NCBI RefSeq assembly: GCF_031178195.1
Contig: NZ_JAPSJL010000009.1
Coordinates: 1 to 64,000 of the forward strand
DNA: 64,000 bases
DNA from: Zhihengliuella sp.
GTDB lineage: Bacteria; Actinomycetota; Actinomycetes; Actinomycetales; Micrococcaceae
Direction: 5' to 3'
The translations under genes and the position numbers were made by a program. The first letter of the stretch is position 1. Every line of letters begins with the position of its first letter. This document shows, in pieces, positions 35,859 to 44,855 of the stretch. The notes beneath the pieces are model-generated. The model saw only the letters and a list, made by a program, of their open reading frames with translations. It was not told the origin of the DNA and searched no databases.

Positions 35859-38800
35859 GTGAGGATTTCTTGGCCGGGCACCGGCGCGCGCCCAGACGGA
35901 CAGAGCTCTACCGGACAGGGCTTGAGCGGGCAGAGCTCCACCAGACCGGGTGCGAGCAGACAGAACTCGAAGGGCGCGGGCGGCGACCGTACCTCCACCC
36001 CTCGCCGGTGGAGCTGGCGCCGGCCCCTCGCACTCGCGGCGGCCCCCGCCGTCGTCCTCGCCACCCTGGCCGCCGGCCCGGCGGTCCTGCCCGCCGCGGC
36101 CGAGGAGCGCACCGTCGCCCTGGTCGGCTCGCTCCAGGACGAGCTCGGCTGCACCGAGGACTGGCAGCCCGCCTGCGACGCGACCGAGCTCGCCCCCACC
36201 GACCAGCCCGGCATCTTCGCGGCGGAGTTCACCCTCCCGGCCGGCACGTACGAGTACAAGGCCGCCCTCAACGACGCCTGGGACGAGGCCTACGGCCTGG
36301 ACGGCGGGCAGGAGAACATCCCGCTGACCATCGCCGGCGAGTCCACGCTGCGCTTCACGTACGACGACGCCACGCACCGCGTCAGCCTCCAGCCCCTCGA
36401 TCTCGCCGCCGGCTACACCGAGGAGGACGCCGCGCTGGTCGCCGACCCCGTCCGCCAGGCCGGCAGCGACGAGCAGTTCTACTTCGTCATGACGGACCGC
36501 TTCGCCAACGGCGACCCGGCCAACGACACCGCCGGGATCGCCGGGGACCGGCTGGAGCACGGATTCGACCCCGCGGACAAGGGCTTCTTCCACGGCGGCG
36601 ATCTCGCCGGCCTGCACTCGCAGCTGGACTACATCGAGGGCCTCGGCACCAGCGCCATCTGGCTGACCCCGAGCTTCAAGAACAAGCCCGTCCAGGGCGA
36701 GGGTGCCGACGCCAGCGCCGGCTACCACGGCTACTGGGTCACCGACTTCACGCAGATCGACCCGCACCTGGGCACCAACGAGGAGCTCAAGGCCCTCATC
36801 GACGACGCCCACGCCCGCGGCATCAAGGTGTACTTCGACATCATCACCAACCACACCGCCGACGTGATCGACTACGCCGGGGGAGAGCACGCCTACATCG
36901 ACAAGGCCACCAGCCCCTACCGGGACGCCGACGGCAACGTGTTCGACCCCGCCGACTACGCCGGGACCGGCACGTTCCCCGCGCTGGACGCGGCGACGTC
37001 GTTCCCCTACGAGCCCGTGGTGACCGCGGAGGGGATCAAGGTCCCCGAGTGGCTCAACGACCCGACGCTCTACCACAACCGCGGTGACTCCACCTGGGAG
37101 GGCGAGTCCGTCACCTACGGCGACTTCGTGGGCCTGGACGACCTCATGACCGAGCACCCCACCGTGGTGAACGGGTTCGTGGACGTCTACCAGCAGTGGG
37201 TGGACCTGGGCATCGACGGCTTCCGCATCGACACCGCCAAGCACGTGAACTTCGAGTTCTGGGAGACCTTCAGCACCGAGGTCCGCGACTACGCCAAGGC
37301 CCAGGGCAAGGACGACTTCTTCATGTTCGGCGAGGTCTACGACGCCGACCCGGCCAAGCTCTCGCCGTACGTGCGCGAATCCGACATGAACTCCGTCCTG
37401 GACTTCACGTTCCAGTCCGGCGCGGCCGGGTACGCCGGCGGCAACTCGGCGCAGGTCCTCTCCCGGCTCTTCGCCGGCGACGACTACTACACCACGCCGT
37501 CCACCTCCGCGACGGCGCTGCCGACGTTCCTCGGCAACCATGACATGGGTCGGATCGGCCACTTCCTCCAGAACCAGGGGGAAACCCTCCAGCGCGACGA
37601 GCTGGCCCACGAGCTGATGTTCCTCACCCGCGGCCAGCCGGTGGTCTACTACGGCGACGAGCAGGGCTTCGCCGGCACCGGCGGCGACAAGGACGCCCGC
37701 CAGTCGCTCTTCGCCACCGAGGTGGCCGAGTATGCCGACCAGCCCCTGGTCACCGGCGAGACCGCCGGGTCCGTGGACCGGTACGACGCCGACGCGCCCC
37801 TCTACCGGCACATCGCCGAGCTCTCCGCCCTCCGCGAGGCGCACCCGGCCCTGTCCTCCGGCGCGCAGATCGAGCTGCACGCCGCCGACGGACCCGGCGT
37901 CTACGCGTTCGCCCGCGTGGACCGGACCGAGAAGACCGAGTACCTGGTGGCCGTCAACAACAGCACCGAGGAGCGCAGCGTCGAGCTGACCACCCTCACC
38001 GCGGACGCCTCCTACGCGCCGCTCCACGGCACCGACACCACTGTCGCCTCCGACGCCGCCGGGAAGGCGACGGTCACCGTCCCCGCCCTCGGCGCCGTCG
38101 TCCTCAAGGCCGACGCCACCGTGACCGCGCACGCCCTCGCCCCCGAGATCGGTGTCCCCGCCGCCGGGGCCGGCGTCGACGGGATGACCCCGGTCGCCGT
38201 CGACCTGGACGGCGCAGTCAACTCCGATGCAGGGGACTCCGATTCAGCGGGCTCCGACGCGGCCGACGCCTCCGGATCCGCCGCCGAGGGCTGGGCCGAG
38301 ACCAGCTTCGCCTGGCGCGTGGCCGGCTCCGCCGAGTGGGCGCCGCTGGGCACCGCCGAGGACACCACCCCGCGCGTCTTCCACGACACCAGCGCGCTCG
38401 CCGCCGGCACGCTCCTGGAGTACCGGGCCGTCGCCGTCAACGCGGCGGGGGAGCGATACGCCGCCTCCACCTACGCCTCCGTCGGGAACAGCGTCACCGG
38501 CACCGAGCCGGAGGCGCCCGCCCCCGAGATCGACCAGGTCTCCGTCCCCGGCAGTCACAACTCGGAGATGGGCTGCGCCGGCGACTGGGACCCGGCCTGC
38601 GAGGCGGCCGCCCTGACCGAGCAGCCCGGCGGCGTCTATGCCGGCACGTTCGAGCTGCCCGCCGGCGATTACGAGTACAAGGTCGCCGTCAACGGCTCCT
38701 GGGAGACCAACTACGGCGCCGACGGCGCCCCCGACGGGGCGAACATCGCCTACTCGCACGAGGGCGGCCCGGTCACCTTCTACTTCGACCCGCGCACGCA

Positions 38801-41800
38801 CATCGCGCAGTCGGACGCCGAGGGGCCGATCGTCACCCTGCCCGGCAGCCTGCAGGACGAGCTCGGCTGCCCGGCCGACTGGGCGCCGGACTGCCTCGGC
38901 ACCCTCATGGCCGACGGCGACCGCGACGGCGTCTACGAGTTCACCGCGCAGGGGTTGCCCGCCGGCCCCTACGAGGCCAAGGTGGCCCATGGGCTCTCCT
39001 GGGCGGAGAACTACGGGGTGGACGGCGCGCGCGACGGCGCCAACCACGCTTTCACCGCCGCCGAGGGCACGCCCGTGACGTTCGCCTACACGCTGGAGAC
39101 CCACATGCTGCAGATCTCCTCCGGGGACGACGCCGCCGATGAGATCGCCGGCGTCGGCGAGGAACGCGCCCACTGGATCGACGCGACCACCCTGGCCGTC
39201 CCGGCGGACCTGGGCAGCGGTGACACGTTCGCGCTCTTCGCCTCCGCGGACGCCGCCCTCCAGCTGGAGGACGGCACCGTCACCGGGGCCGAGCCGATCC
39301 CGCTGACGCCCGTCGAGGGCGGCCTCACCGGGGAGCAGCGCGAGCGCTTCCCGCACCTCGCCGAGTCCCTGGCCGTCCGCCTCGAGACGGACGACGCCGC
39401 AGCCCTCCTGCGCGGCCAGCTCGCCCTGGCGCGTTACGCCGCTGCTGCGGAGGAGCAGGCGGACGACGCCGCGGATGACGACGCCGATGACGACCCCGCG
39501 GATGACAGTGTGGCGCAGCCGACCCTGACGGCATTCACCGGGGTCCAGATCCCCGGCGTGGTGGACGACCTCTACGCGGAGGCGCTCGCCGACGTCGAAC
39601 TCGGCGCGACGTTCACCGGCAAGAAGCCGACGTTCCGGCTCTGGGCGCCCACCGCCCAGACCGCCACCCTCCTGACGTGGCCGGCCGGCACCAGCGAGGG
39701 CGACGACTCCGGAGCCGACCCGACCCGCCACGAGGCCGAGCTCGACCCCGCCAGCGGCACCTGGACCGTCCCCGGCCACCCGCGGCTCGCGGACGCCGAG
39801 TACCAGTGGGAGGTGCGCGTCTACGCGCCGGAGACCGGGCGGATCGAGACCAACCTCGTCACCGACCCGTACTCCGTGGCCCTGACCCTGAACTCCCAGC
39901 GGTCCGTCGCCGTCAGCCTGCAGAGCCCGCACCACCAGCCCAAGCAGTGGCGCCAGGCCGCCGCGGACCCGGTGGAGCAGGACGTGGACCGGGCCATCTA
40001 CGAACTGCACATCCGCGACTTCTCCATCGGCGACGAGACCGTCGACGAGGAGCTGCGCGGCACCTACGGCGCCTTCGCCGCGGACAGCGCGGGCACCGAG
40101 CAGCTCGCCCAGCTCGCCGACGCCGGCATCACCACCGTGCACCTGCTGCCGAGCTTCGACATCGCCACCATCGAGGAGGACCGCGCCGCGCAGGCCGCGC
40201 CGGACTGCGATCTCGAGACCTTCGGGCCCGCCTCCAGCGAGCAGCAGGCCTGCATCGCGGCCGTGGCCGCCGGGGACGGCTTCAACTGGGGCTACGACCC
40301 GTTCCACTTCATGGCCCCCGAGGGCTCCTACGCCCGCCAGCCGGACGGCGCCTCCCGCGTCGCCGAGTTCCGCACCATGGTGGGCGCGCTGCACGGCCTG
40401 GGCCTCGAGGTGGTCCTGGACCAGGTCTACAACCACACCGCAGCCTCCGGGCAGGCCGAGCGCAGCGTCCTGGACCGCGTGGTGCCCGGCTACTACCACC
40501 GGCTCGACGCCGCCGGCCAGGTGGAGACCTCGACCTGCTGCCAGAACGTCGCGACCGAGCACGCCGCCGCGCAGAAGCTCATGGTGGACGCCGTGGTCCT
40601 CTGGGCCCGGCACTACAAGGTGGACGGATTCCGGTTCGACCTCATGGGCCATCACTCGCGGGCGAACCTGGAGGCCGTGCGCGCCGCCCTCGACGAGCTC
40701 ACGCTCGAGGACGACGGCGTCGACGGGTCCGCGGTCTACCTGTACGGGGAGGGCTGGAACTTCGGCGAGGTCGCGGACAACGCTCGGTTCGTCCAGGCCA
40801 CCCAGGGCCAGCTGGACGGGACCGGTATCGGCACGTTCAACGACCGGCTGCGCGACGCCGTCCATGGCGGCAGCCCCGTCGACTCGTCGTCGACCTTCAC
40901 GCAGGGCTTCGGCACCGGCCTCGGCACGGACCCGAACGGGGACCCGATCAACGGCACCACCGAGGAGGCGCTCGCCGACCTCGCCCACCAGGCGGACCTG
41001 GTCCGGCTCGGCCTGGCCGGGAACCTGCGGGACTTCGAGCTCCAGGCCTCCGACGGCACCGTCAAGCGGGGCGAGGAGCTGGACTACCGCGGGTCGCCGG
41101 CCGGCTACGCCGCGGAGCCCGGCGAGGTGGTCAACTACGTGGACGCGCACGACAACGAGACGCTCTACGACCTCTCCGTCCTGAAGCTCCCGCGGGAGAC
41201 CACCATGGAGGAGCGCGTGCGGATGAACACCCTCTCGCTGGCCACCGCCACGCTCTCCCAGTCCGTGTCCTTCTGGCACGCCGGCACCGAGCTGCTGCGC
41301 TCCAAGTCGCTGGACCGGAACAGCTACGACTCCGGCGACTGGTTCAACCGGATCGACTGGGCCGGCCAGGAGAGCACGTTCGGCTCCGGCTTGCCGCCCG
41401 CCGCGGACAACGAGGCCAAGTGGGACCTCATGGCGCCGCTGCTCGAGGACCCGGCGCTCAAGCCCGACGCCGAGGCGATGGCCCAGGCGGAGGCGATGGC
41501 GCTGGACCTGCTGCGCGTCCGCTCGGAGGTGCCGCTGCTGACCCTCGGCTCCGCCGAGCTGATCCAGCAGAAGGTCACGTTCCCGAACAGCGGGCCGGAC
41601 GCCACCGACGGCGTCGTGGTGATGCACATCGACGACCTCGTCGGCGACGACGTCGCGCCGGACCTGGCCGGCGCGCTGGTGGTCTTCAACGCCTCGCCGG
41701 ATCCCGTCGCCGAGACCGTGGCCGGGCTCGCCGGACGGGAGTACGCCCTCACGGCGGCCCAGGCGGACGGGTCCGACGACGTCGTCAAGACGACGGCGTG

Positions 41801-41867
41801 GGACGCCGCGTCGGGAACCGTGACCGTTCCCGGGCGGACCGTCGCCGTGCTGGTGGAGCAGGAGTAG
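35859..41867 (+). CDS. secreted amylopullulanase with two GH13 modules
   Basis: A 2,002-residue exported enzyme. A long basic N-region and hydrophobic segment (residues about 50-80, LALAAAPAVVLATLAAGPAV) ending at AAA form the signal peptide. Then: X25-type starch domain (84-180, GSLQDELGCTEDW); GH13 alpha-amylase with Asp458 in GFRIDTAKH, Glu492 in MFGEVYD and Asp562 in GNHDMGR; a linker; two more X25 domains (about 890-1090); and a pullulanase module with CBM48 (from about 1250, FRLWAPTAQTA) and GH13 residues Asp1594 in GFRFDLMGHH, Glu1631 in YGEGWNF and Asp1765 in DAHDNE. Both triads look intact. It should cut alpha-1,4 and alpha-1,6 bonds of starch outside the cell. GTG 35859 follows GACGAGG by 8 nt. 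No transporter or glucosidase gene lies beside it. Confidence 0.93.
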   Translation: MRISWPGTGARPDGQSSTGQGLSGQSSTRPGASRQNSKGAGGDRTSTPRRWSWRRPLALAAAPAVVLATLAAGPAVLPAAAEERTVALVGSLQDELGCTEDWQPACDATELAPTDQPGIFAAEFTLPAGTYEYKAALNDAWDEAYGLDGGQENIPLTIAGESTLRFTYDDATHRVSLQPLDLAAGYTEEDAALVADPVRQAGSDEQFYFVMTDRFANGDPANDTAGIAGDRLEHGFDPADKGFFHGGDLAGLHSQLDYIEGLGTSAIWLTPSFKNKPVQGEGADASAGYHGYWVTDFTQIDPHLGTNEELKALIDDAHARGIKVYFDIITNHTADVIDYAGGEHAYIDKATSPYRDADGNVFDPADYAGTGTFPALDAATSFPYEPVVTAEGIKVPEWLNDPTLYHNRGDSTWEGESVTYGDFVGLDDLMTEHPTVVNGFVDVYQQWVDLGIDGFRIDTAKHVNFEFWETFSTEVRDYAKAQGKDDFFMFGEVYDADPAKLSPYVRESDMNSVLDFTFQSGAAGYAGGNSAQVLSRLFAGDDYYTTPSTSATALPTFLGNHDMGRIGHFLQNQGETLQRDELAHELMFLTRGQPVVYYGDEQGFAGTGGDKDARQSLFATEVAEYADQPLVTGETAGSVDRYDADAPLYRHIAELSALREAHPALSSGAQIELHAADGPGVYAFARVDRTEKTEYLVAVNNSTEERSVELTTLTADASYAPLHGTDTTVASDAAGKATVTVPALGAVVLKADATVTAHALAPEIGVPAAGAGVDGMTPVAVDLDGAVNSDAGDSDSAGSDAADASGSAAEGWAETSFAWRVAGSAEWAPLGTAEDTTPRVFHDTSALAAGTLLEYRAVAVNAAGERYAASTYASVGNSVTGTEPEAPAPEIDQVSVPGSHNSEMGCAGDWDPACEAAALTEQPGGVYAGTFELPAGDYEYKVAVNGSWETNYGADGAPDGANIAYSHEGGPVTFYFDPRTHIAQSDAEGPIVTLPGSLQDELGCPADWAPDCLGTLMADGDRDGVYEFTAQGLPAGPYEAKVAHGLSWAENYGVDGARDGANHAFTAAEGTPVTFAYTLETHMLQISSGDDAADEIAGVGEERAHWIDATTLAVPADLGSGDTFALFASADAALQLEDGTVTGAEPIPLTPVEGGLTGEQRERFPHLAESLAVRLETDDAAALLRGQLALARYAAAAEEQADDAADDDADDDPADDSVAQPTLTAFTGVQIPGVVDDLYAEALADVELGATFTGKKPTFRLWAPTAQTATLLTWPAGTSEGDDSGADPTRHEAELDPASGTWTVPGHPRLADAEYQWEVRVYAPETGRIETNLVTDPYSVALTLNSQRSVAVSLQSPHHQPKQWRQAAADPVEQDVDRAIYELHIRDFSIGDETVDEELRGTYGAFAADSAGTEQLAQLADAGITTVHLLPSFDIATIEEDRAAQAAPDCDLETFGPASSEQQACIAAVAAGDGFNWGYDPFHFMAPEGSYARQPDGASRVAEFRTMVGALHGLGLEVVLDQVYNHTAASGQAERSVLDRVVPGYYHRLDAAGQVETSTCCQNVATEHAAAQKLMVDAVVLWARHYKVDGFRFDLMGHHSRANLEAVRAALDELTLEDDGVDGSAVYLYGEGWNFGEVADNARFVQATQGQLDGTGIGTFNDRLRDAVHGGSPVDSSSTFTQGFGTGLGTDPNGDPINGTTEEALADLAHQADLVRLGLAGNLRDFELQASDGTVKRGEELDYRGSPAGYAAEPGEVVNYVDAHDNETLYDLSVLKLPRETTMEERVRMNTLSLATATLSQSVSFWHAGTELLRSKSLDRNSYDSGDWFNRIDWAGQESTFGSGLPPAADNEAKWDLMAPLLEDPALKPDAEAMAQAEAMALDLLRVRSEVPLLTLGSAELIQQKVTFPNSGPDATDGVVVMHIDDLVGDDVAPDLAGALVVFNASPDPVAETVAGLAGREYALTAAQADGSDDVVKTTAWDAASGTVTVPGRTVAVLVEQE

Positions 41868-41898
41868 CACGGGCCTCCGGCGGCGGGGCGGTGCAGGG

Positions 41899-41935
41899 GG
41901 TCGGACGGCGGGCGGGTCAAGCCCGCCGTCCGACC
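41899..41935 (+). terminator. amylopullulanase terminator
   Basis: GGTCGGACGGCGGGC pairs with GCCCGCCGTCCGACC around a 7-nt loop, 31 nt after the stop codon. The 15-bp perfect stem is strong. Confidence 0.85.
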
Positions 41936-42002
41936 CTGTGAATTACGGAGATTTCGCGTCGGACTAGGTGCATCGAGTGATAACAACATGATTAACTTGG
42001 GC

Positions 42003-42008
42003 TAGTCT
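42003..42008 (+). promoter_or_regulatory. possible garA -10 element
   Basis: TAGTCT lies 80 nt before the garA start in an unusually A+T-rich stretch (41940-42010) just after the previous terminator. A good -35 element was not found. Confidence 0.4.
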
Positions 42009-42088
42009 GTTGGGACGTAGGCCATGCGGCGACCGGGAAGGAATCGGCGCCGCGGAGCGGCCGGATCGGTTTTAGAGGAGGAGACGCC

Positions 42089-42553
42089 ATGGGTGCTCAC
42101 GAGGGACAGGGCGAAGCGGTGCGCGAGCCCGGCGAGCGGGCGACGGAGACGACCAGCATCAGCCTGCCTCCATTGGCCGACGCCGCCGTGGCGAACCCCT
42201 CGCTCTCCGTCGAGGAGCGCGAGGCCATCGCAGCGCTCCCGGAGGGATCGGCGCTGCTCATCGCCCACTCCGGACCCAATCGCGGGGCGCGCTTCCTCCT
42301 CGACCAGGACGTGACCACCGCGGGCCGGCACCCGGACGCGGACATCTTCCTGGACGACGTCACGGTCTCGCGCCGCCACGCGGAGTTCCGCCGCCGGGGC
42401 CAGGACTTCGAGGTCGTCGACTCGGGCAGCCTCAACGGCACCTACGTCAACCACGACCGCGTGGACGCCGTCGGACTGCGCACGGGCACCGAGGTGCAGA
42501 TCGGCAAGTTCCGGCTCACGTTCTACGCCGGCGCCCGCCGCGCCGACGTCTAG
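42089..42553 (+). CDS. garA: FHA-domain metabolic regulator GarA/OdhI
   Basis: A 154-residue protein. The N-terminal tail holds ETTS at residues 20-23, the site where Ser/Thr kinases phosphorylate GarA (Thr21/Thr22 in mycobacteria). The C-terminal FHA domain (about 55-150) shows GRHPDADIFLDDVTVSRRHAE and GSLNGTYVN, the phospho-Thr pocket residues. Unphosphorylated GarA/OdhI inhibits 2-oxoglutarate dehydrogenase and adjusts glutamate metabolism; phosphorylation makes it bind itself and release its targets. GAGGAGG lies 9 nt before the ATG. The order garA, ftsR, DUF151, merR is the same as Rv1827-Rv1830 in Mycobacterium tuberculosis. Confidence 0.95.
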   Translation: MGAHEGQGEAVREPGERATETTSISLPPLADAAVANPSLSVEEREAIAALPEGSALLIAHSGPNRGARFLLDQDVTTAGRHPDADIFLDDVTVSRRHAEFRRRGQDFEVVDSGSLNGTYVNHDRVDAVGLRTGTEVQIGKFRLTFYAGARRADV

Positions 42554-42626
42554 CACTGCCGACGCCCGGCCAGACCGGCCGGCACCGGGGACTGCCGACC
42601 ACCGACACACTCCAGGAACAGGTTCA

Positions 42627-43370
42627 TTGGTTTCATCTGCGAAAGCGCACCGGGGGGCCGCGGGCGAGGCGCCGCGGCCCCAGGTTCACAACATCGGCGA
42701 AGTCCTCTCCGAGCTCTCGGACGACTTCCCGCAGATCACCGCGTCGAAGATCCGGTTCCTGGAGGAGAAGGGGCTCATCACCCCGCAGCGGACGGCCGCC
42801 GGCTACCGCAAGTACACCGCCGGGGACATCGACCGGCTCCGCTTCATCCTCGCCCTCCAGCGGGACCAGTACCTTCCGCTGAAGGTCATCAAGGACTACC
42901 TCGACGCCGTCGACCGCGGCGAGCGGCCGGAGCAGCTCCCCGGAGGGCTCCAGCTCGCCCCACGCAGCGTCACCGAGCAGTTGGCCCAGGAGATCGCCGG
43001 CCACACCCGCGCGCTGACCCGCGCCGAGCTCATCGGCGCCACCGGGGCCGGCGAGGACCTCATCGACGAGCTCCTGCAGTACGGGCTCGTCAGCGAGGAG
43101 GACGGCCGCTTCGACGAGCACGGTCTCCGCGTGGTCAAGGCCGCCGTCAAACTGGCCGGGCACGGCATCGAGCCGCGGCACCTGCGCGCCTTCCGGACCG
43201 CAGCCGACCGCGAGATCAGCCTCGTCGAGGGGGCCATCGCCCCCGTGAGCTCCCGGCGCAGCGCCTCCTCGCGGGCCCACGCCCAGGAGACCGCCCGGGA
43301 GATCAGCGACGCCTGTCTCTCCCTGCACAGCGCGCTCGTGCAGGGTGCTATTTCCGAACTCGATCACTAG
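42627..43370 (+). CDS. ftsR: MerR-family regulator FtsR (Rv1828-like)
   Basis: A 247-residue MerR protein. The winged helix reads NIGEVLSELSDDFPQITASK and IRFLEEKGLITPQRTAAGYR; further helices (FILALQRDQYLPLKVIKDYLD) follow. The C-terminal half is longer than in metal-sensing MerR proteins and matches the Rv1828 type. In corynebacteria FtsR activates ftsZ. TTG 42627 is the start with AGGAACAGG 6-14 nt upstream; no ATG lies nearby in frame. It lies 73 bp after garA. Confidence 0.88.
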   Translation: MVSSAKAHRGAAGEAPRPQVHNIGEVLSELSDDFPQITASKIRFLEEKGLITPQRTAAGYRKYTAGDIDRLRFILALQRDQYLPLKVIKDYLDAVDRGERPEQLPGGLQLAPRSVTEQLAQEIAGHTRALTRAELIGATGAGEDLIDELLQYGLVSEEDGRFDEHGLRVVKAAVKLAGHGIEPRHLRAFRTAADREISLVEGAIAPVSSRRSASSRAHAQETAREISDACLSLHSALVQGAISELDH

Positions 43371-43424
43371 GCTTGGTGCACCGGAGTCCTCGAGGACTCC
43401 GCACCGCCGGCCCGAGGAGTGCAG

Positions 43425-43916
43425 ATGCGTGAACTGGAAATCGTCGGCGTTCGGATCGAGCTGCCCTCCAACCAGCCGCTGATCCTCCTGAAGGAGGTCG
43501 ACGGCCCCCGCCACCTGCCGGTCTGGATCGGCGCCCCGGAGGCGGCCTCCATCGCCACCAGCCTGCAGGGCATCACGCCGCCCCGCCCCATGACGCACGA
43601 TCTGCTGGCCAGCGTCATCGACGCCGCCGGCCTGGTCCTCACGGGAGTCAGCATCGTCGCGGTGGAGGACGCCGTGTTCTACGCCCGGCTCCACCTCTCC
43701 AACGGGGCCGAGGTCGACGCCCGCACCTCCGACGCCGTCGCCCTCATGCTCCGCACCGGGGCGCCGCTGAACTGCGCGGACGCGGTCCTCGACGAGGCCG
43801 GCGTCATCATCGGCGACGGCGGCCAGGAGGAACGGGCCGAGCCGGAGGAGGCCGAGGCGCAGGTGCGCGAATTCCGCGAATTCCTCGACGACATCGAGCC
43901 CGAGGACTTCCGGTGA
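43425..43916 (+). CDS. bifunctional nuclease family protein (DUF151)
   Basis: A 163-residue protein homologous to Rv1829. The DUF151 core runs from LEIVGVRIELPSNQPLILLK through LPVWIGAPEAASIATSLQGI, RPMTHDLLASVIDAAG and EVDARTSDAVALMLRTGAPL. Plant and bacterial relatives have RNase/DNase activity; for actinobacteria the role is unproven. GAGGAG lies 5 nt before ATG 43425; a GTG at 43419 lies inside the ribosome site. The gene stands between two MerR genes in a conserved order. Confidence 0.9.
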   Translation: MRELEIVGVRIELPSNQPLILLKEVDGPRHLPVWIGAPEAASIATSLQGITPPRPMTHDLLASVIDAAGLVLTGVSIVAVEDAVFYARLHLSNGAEVDARTSDAVALMLRTGAPLNCADAVLDEAGVIIGDGGQEERAEPEEAEAQVREFREFLDDIEPEDFR

Positions 43917-43984
43917 GAGACGCCCGCGACCGCCGCCGGAGCGTTCCCGGACAGTTCTCAGGTCGGTGTGCTCGCGACACGCCC

Positions 43985-43999
43985 TCAAGTTAAACTTGA
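43985..43999. promoter_or_regulatory. palindromic operator upstream of second merR
   Basis: TCAAGTTAAACTTGA is a perfect 15-bp palindrome with a central A, in the intergenic space before merR 44154. It resembles SoxR/MerR-class operators. TTGACC at 44006-44011 could be a -35 element downstream of it. Autoregulation by one of the two MerR proteins here is likely. Confidence 0.6.
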
Positions 44000-44153
44000 A
44001 GGTCGTTGACCCCCGTCCCGGACCCCCGTAGCGTCAGAGCCAAGGTTTCCCGTTGCCCAGCGCGGCCCGGCACCGGCACAATGGATGGAGGCGTCCATCG
44101 GCGCCGCCGCGTGAGCACTTCCCCAAGGGGAGACCAAGACAAGGAGGGTTCAC

Positions 44154-44747
44154 GTGAGTCCGACCAGTGATCACGGCGCGACGCCGACGGGCGAGGCCGC
44201 CCCGGCCGTCACCCATGCACAGGGACTTCTGTTCACCGAGGACCTGCCGGTCCTGGACGAGGACGCGGGCTACCGCGGTCCCATCGTGTGCAAGGCCGCC
44301 GGTATCACCTACCGCCAGCTCGACTACTGGGCGCGGACCGGACTCGTCGAACCCGCCGTGCGCGGCGCCCGCGGCTCGGGCAGCCAGCGCCTCTACAGCT
44401 TCCGCGACATCCTGGTGCTCAAGGTGGTCAAGCGGCTCCTGGACACCGGCGTCTCCCTCCAGCAGATCCGCACCGCCGTCTCCCATCTGCGCGAGCGCGG
44501 CGTCGAGGACCTCGCCCAGATCACCCTCATGTCCGACGGCGCCTCCGTGTACGAGTGCACCTCCGCCGACGAGGTCATCGACCTGGTCCAGGGCGGCCAG
44601 GGCGTCTTCGGCATCGCCGTGGGCCGCGTCTGGCGCGAGGTCGAGGGCAGCCTCTCCGAGCTGCCGAGCGAGCACGCGGAGGACGAGCTCTTCCCGCAGG
44701 ACGAGCTCAGCCGCCGCCGCGCGGAGAAGAAGCGCACCGCCAGCTGA
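44154..44747 (+). CDS. MerR-family regulator (Rv1830-like)
   Basis: A 197-residue MerR protein. The winged helix reads GPIVCKAAGITYRQLDYWAR and TGLVEPAVRGARGSGSQRLY, then FRDILVLKVVKRLLDTGVSLQQI. The C-terminal part (SDGASVYECTSADEVIDLVQ; GQGVFGIAVGRVWREVEG) is specific to the Rv1830 type. AAGGAGGG lies 7 nt before GTG 44154. It ends the conserved garA block. Confidence 0.9.
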   Translation: MSPTSDHGATPTGEAAPAVTHAQGLLFTEDLPVLDEDAGYRGPIVCKAAGITYRQLDYWARTGLVEPAVRGARGSGSQRLYSFRDILVLKVVKRLLDTGVSLQQIRTAVSHLRERGVEDLAQITLMSDGASVYECTSADEVIDLVQGGQGVFGIAVGRVWREVEGSLSELPSEHAEDELFPQDELSRRRAEKKRTAS

Positions 44748-44778
44748 GGCGGCGGGCACCGCAGACCCGAGACAAGAA

Positions 44779-44814
44779 CACGACGTCGGCACCCGGAGGG
44801 GTGCCGACGTCGTG
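44779..44814 (+). terminator. terminator of the garA-merR block
   Basis: CACGACGTCGGCACCC pairs with GGGTGCCGACGTCGTG around GGAG, 31 nt after the merR stop. The 16-bp stem lies between convergent genes and may act in both directions. Confidence 0.85.
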
Positions 44815-44855
44815 CTGTCGTGTGGATCCGGTGCTCGCCGCCGGCGGCTGGCCGG

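Noticed and set aside
34425-38132. 1,235-codon antisense frame
   Set aside because: It spans two well-supported + strand genes and has no recognisable domain.
38244-41870. 1,208-codon antisense frame over the amylopullulanase
   Set aside because: Shadow of a G+C-rich gene with intact catalytic residues on the other strand.
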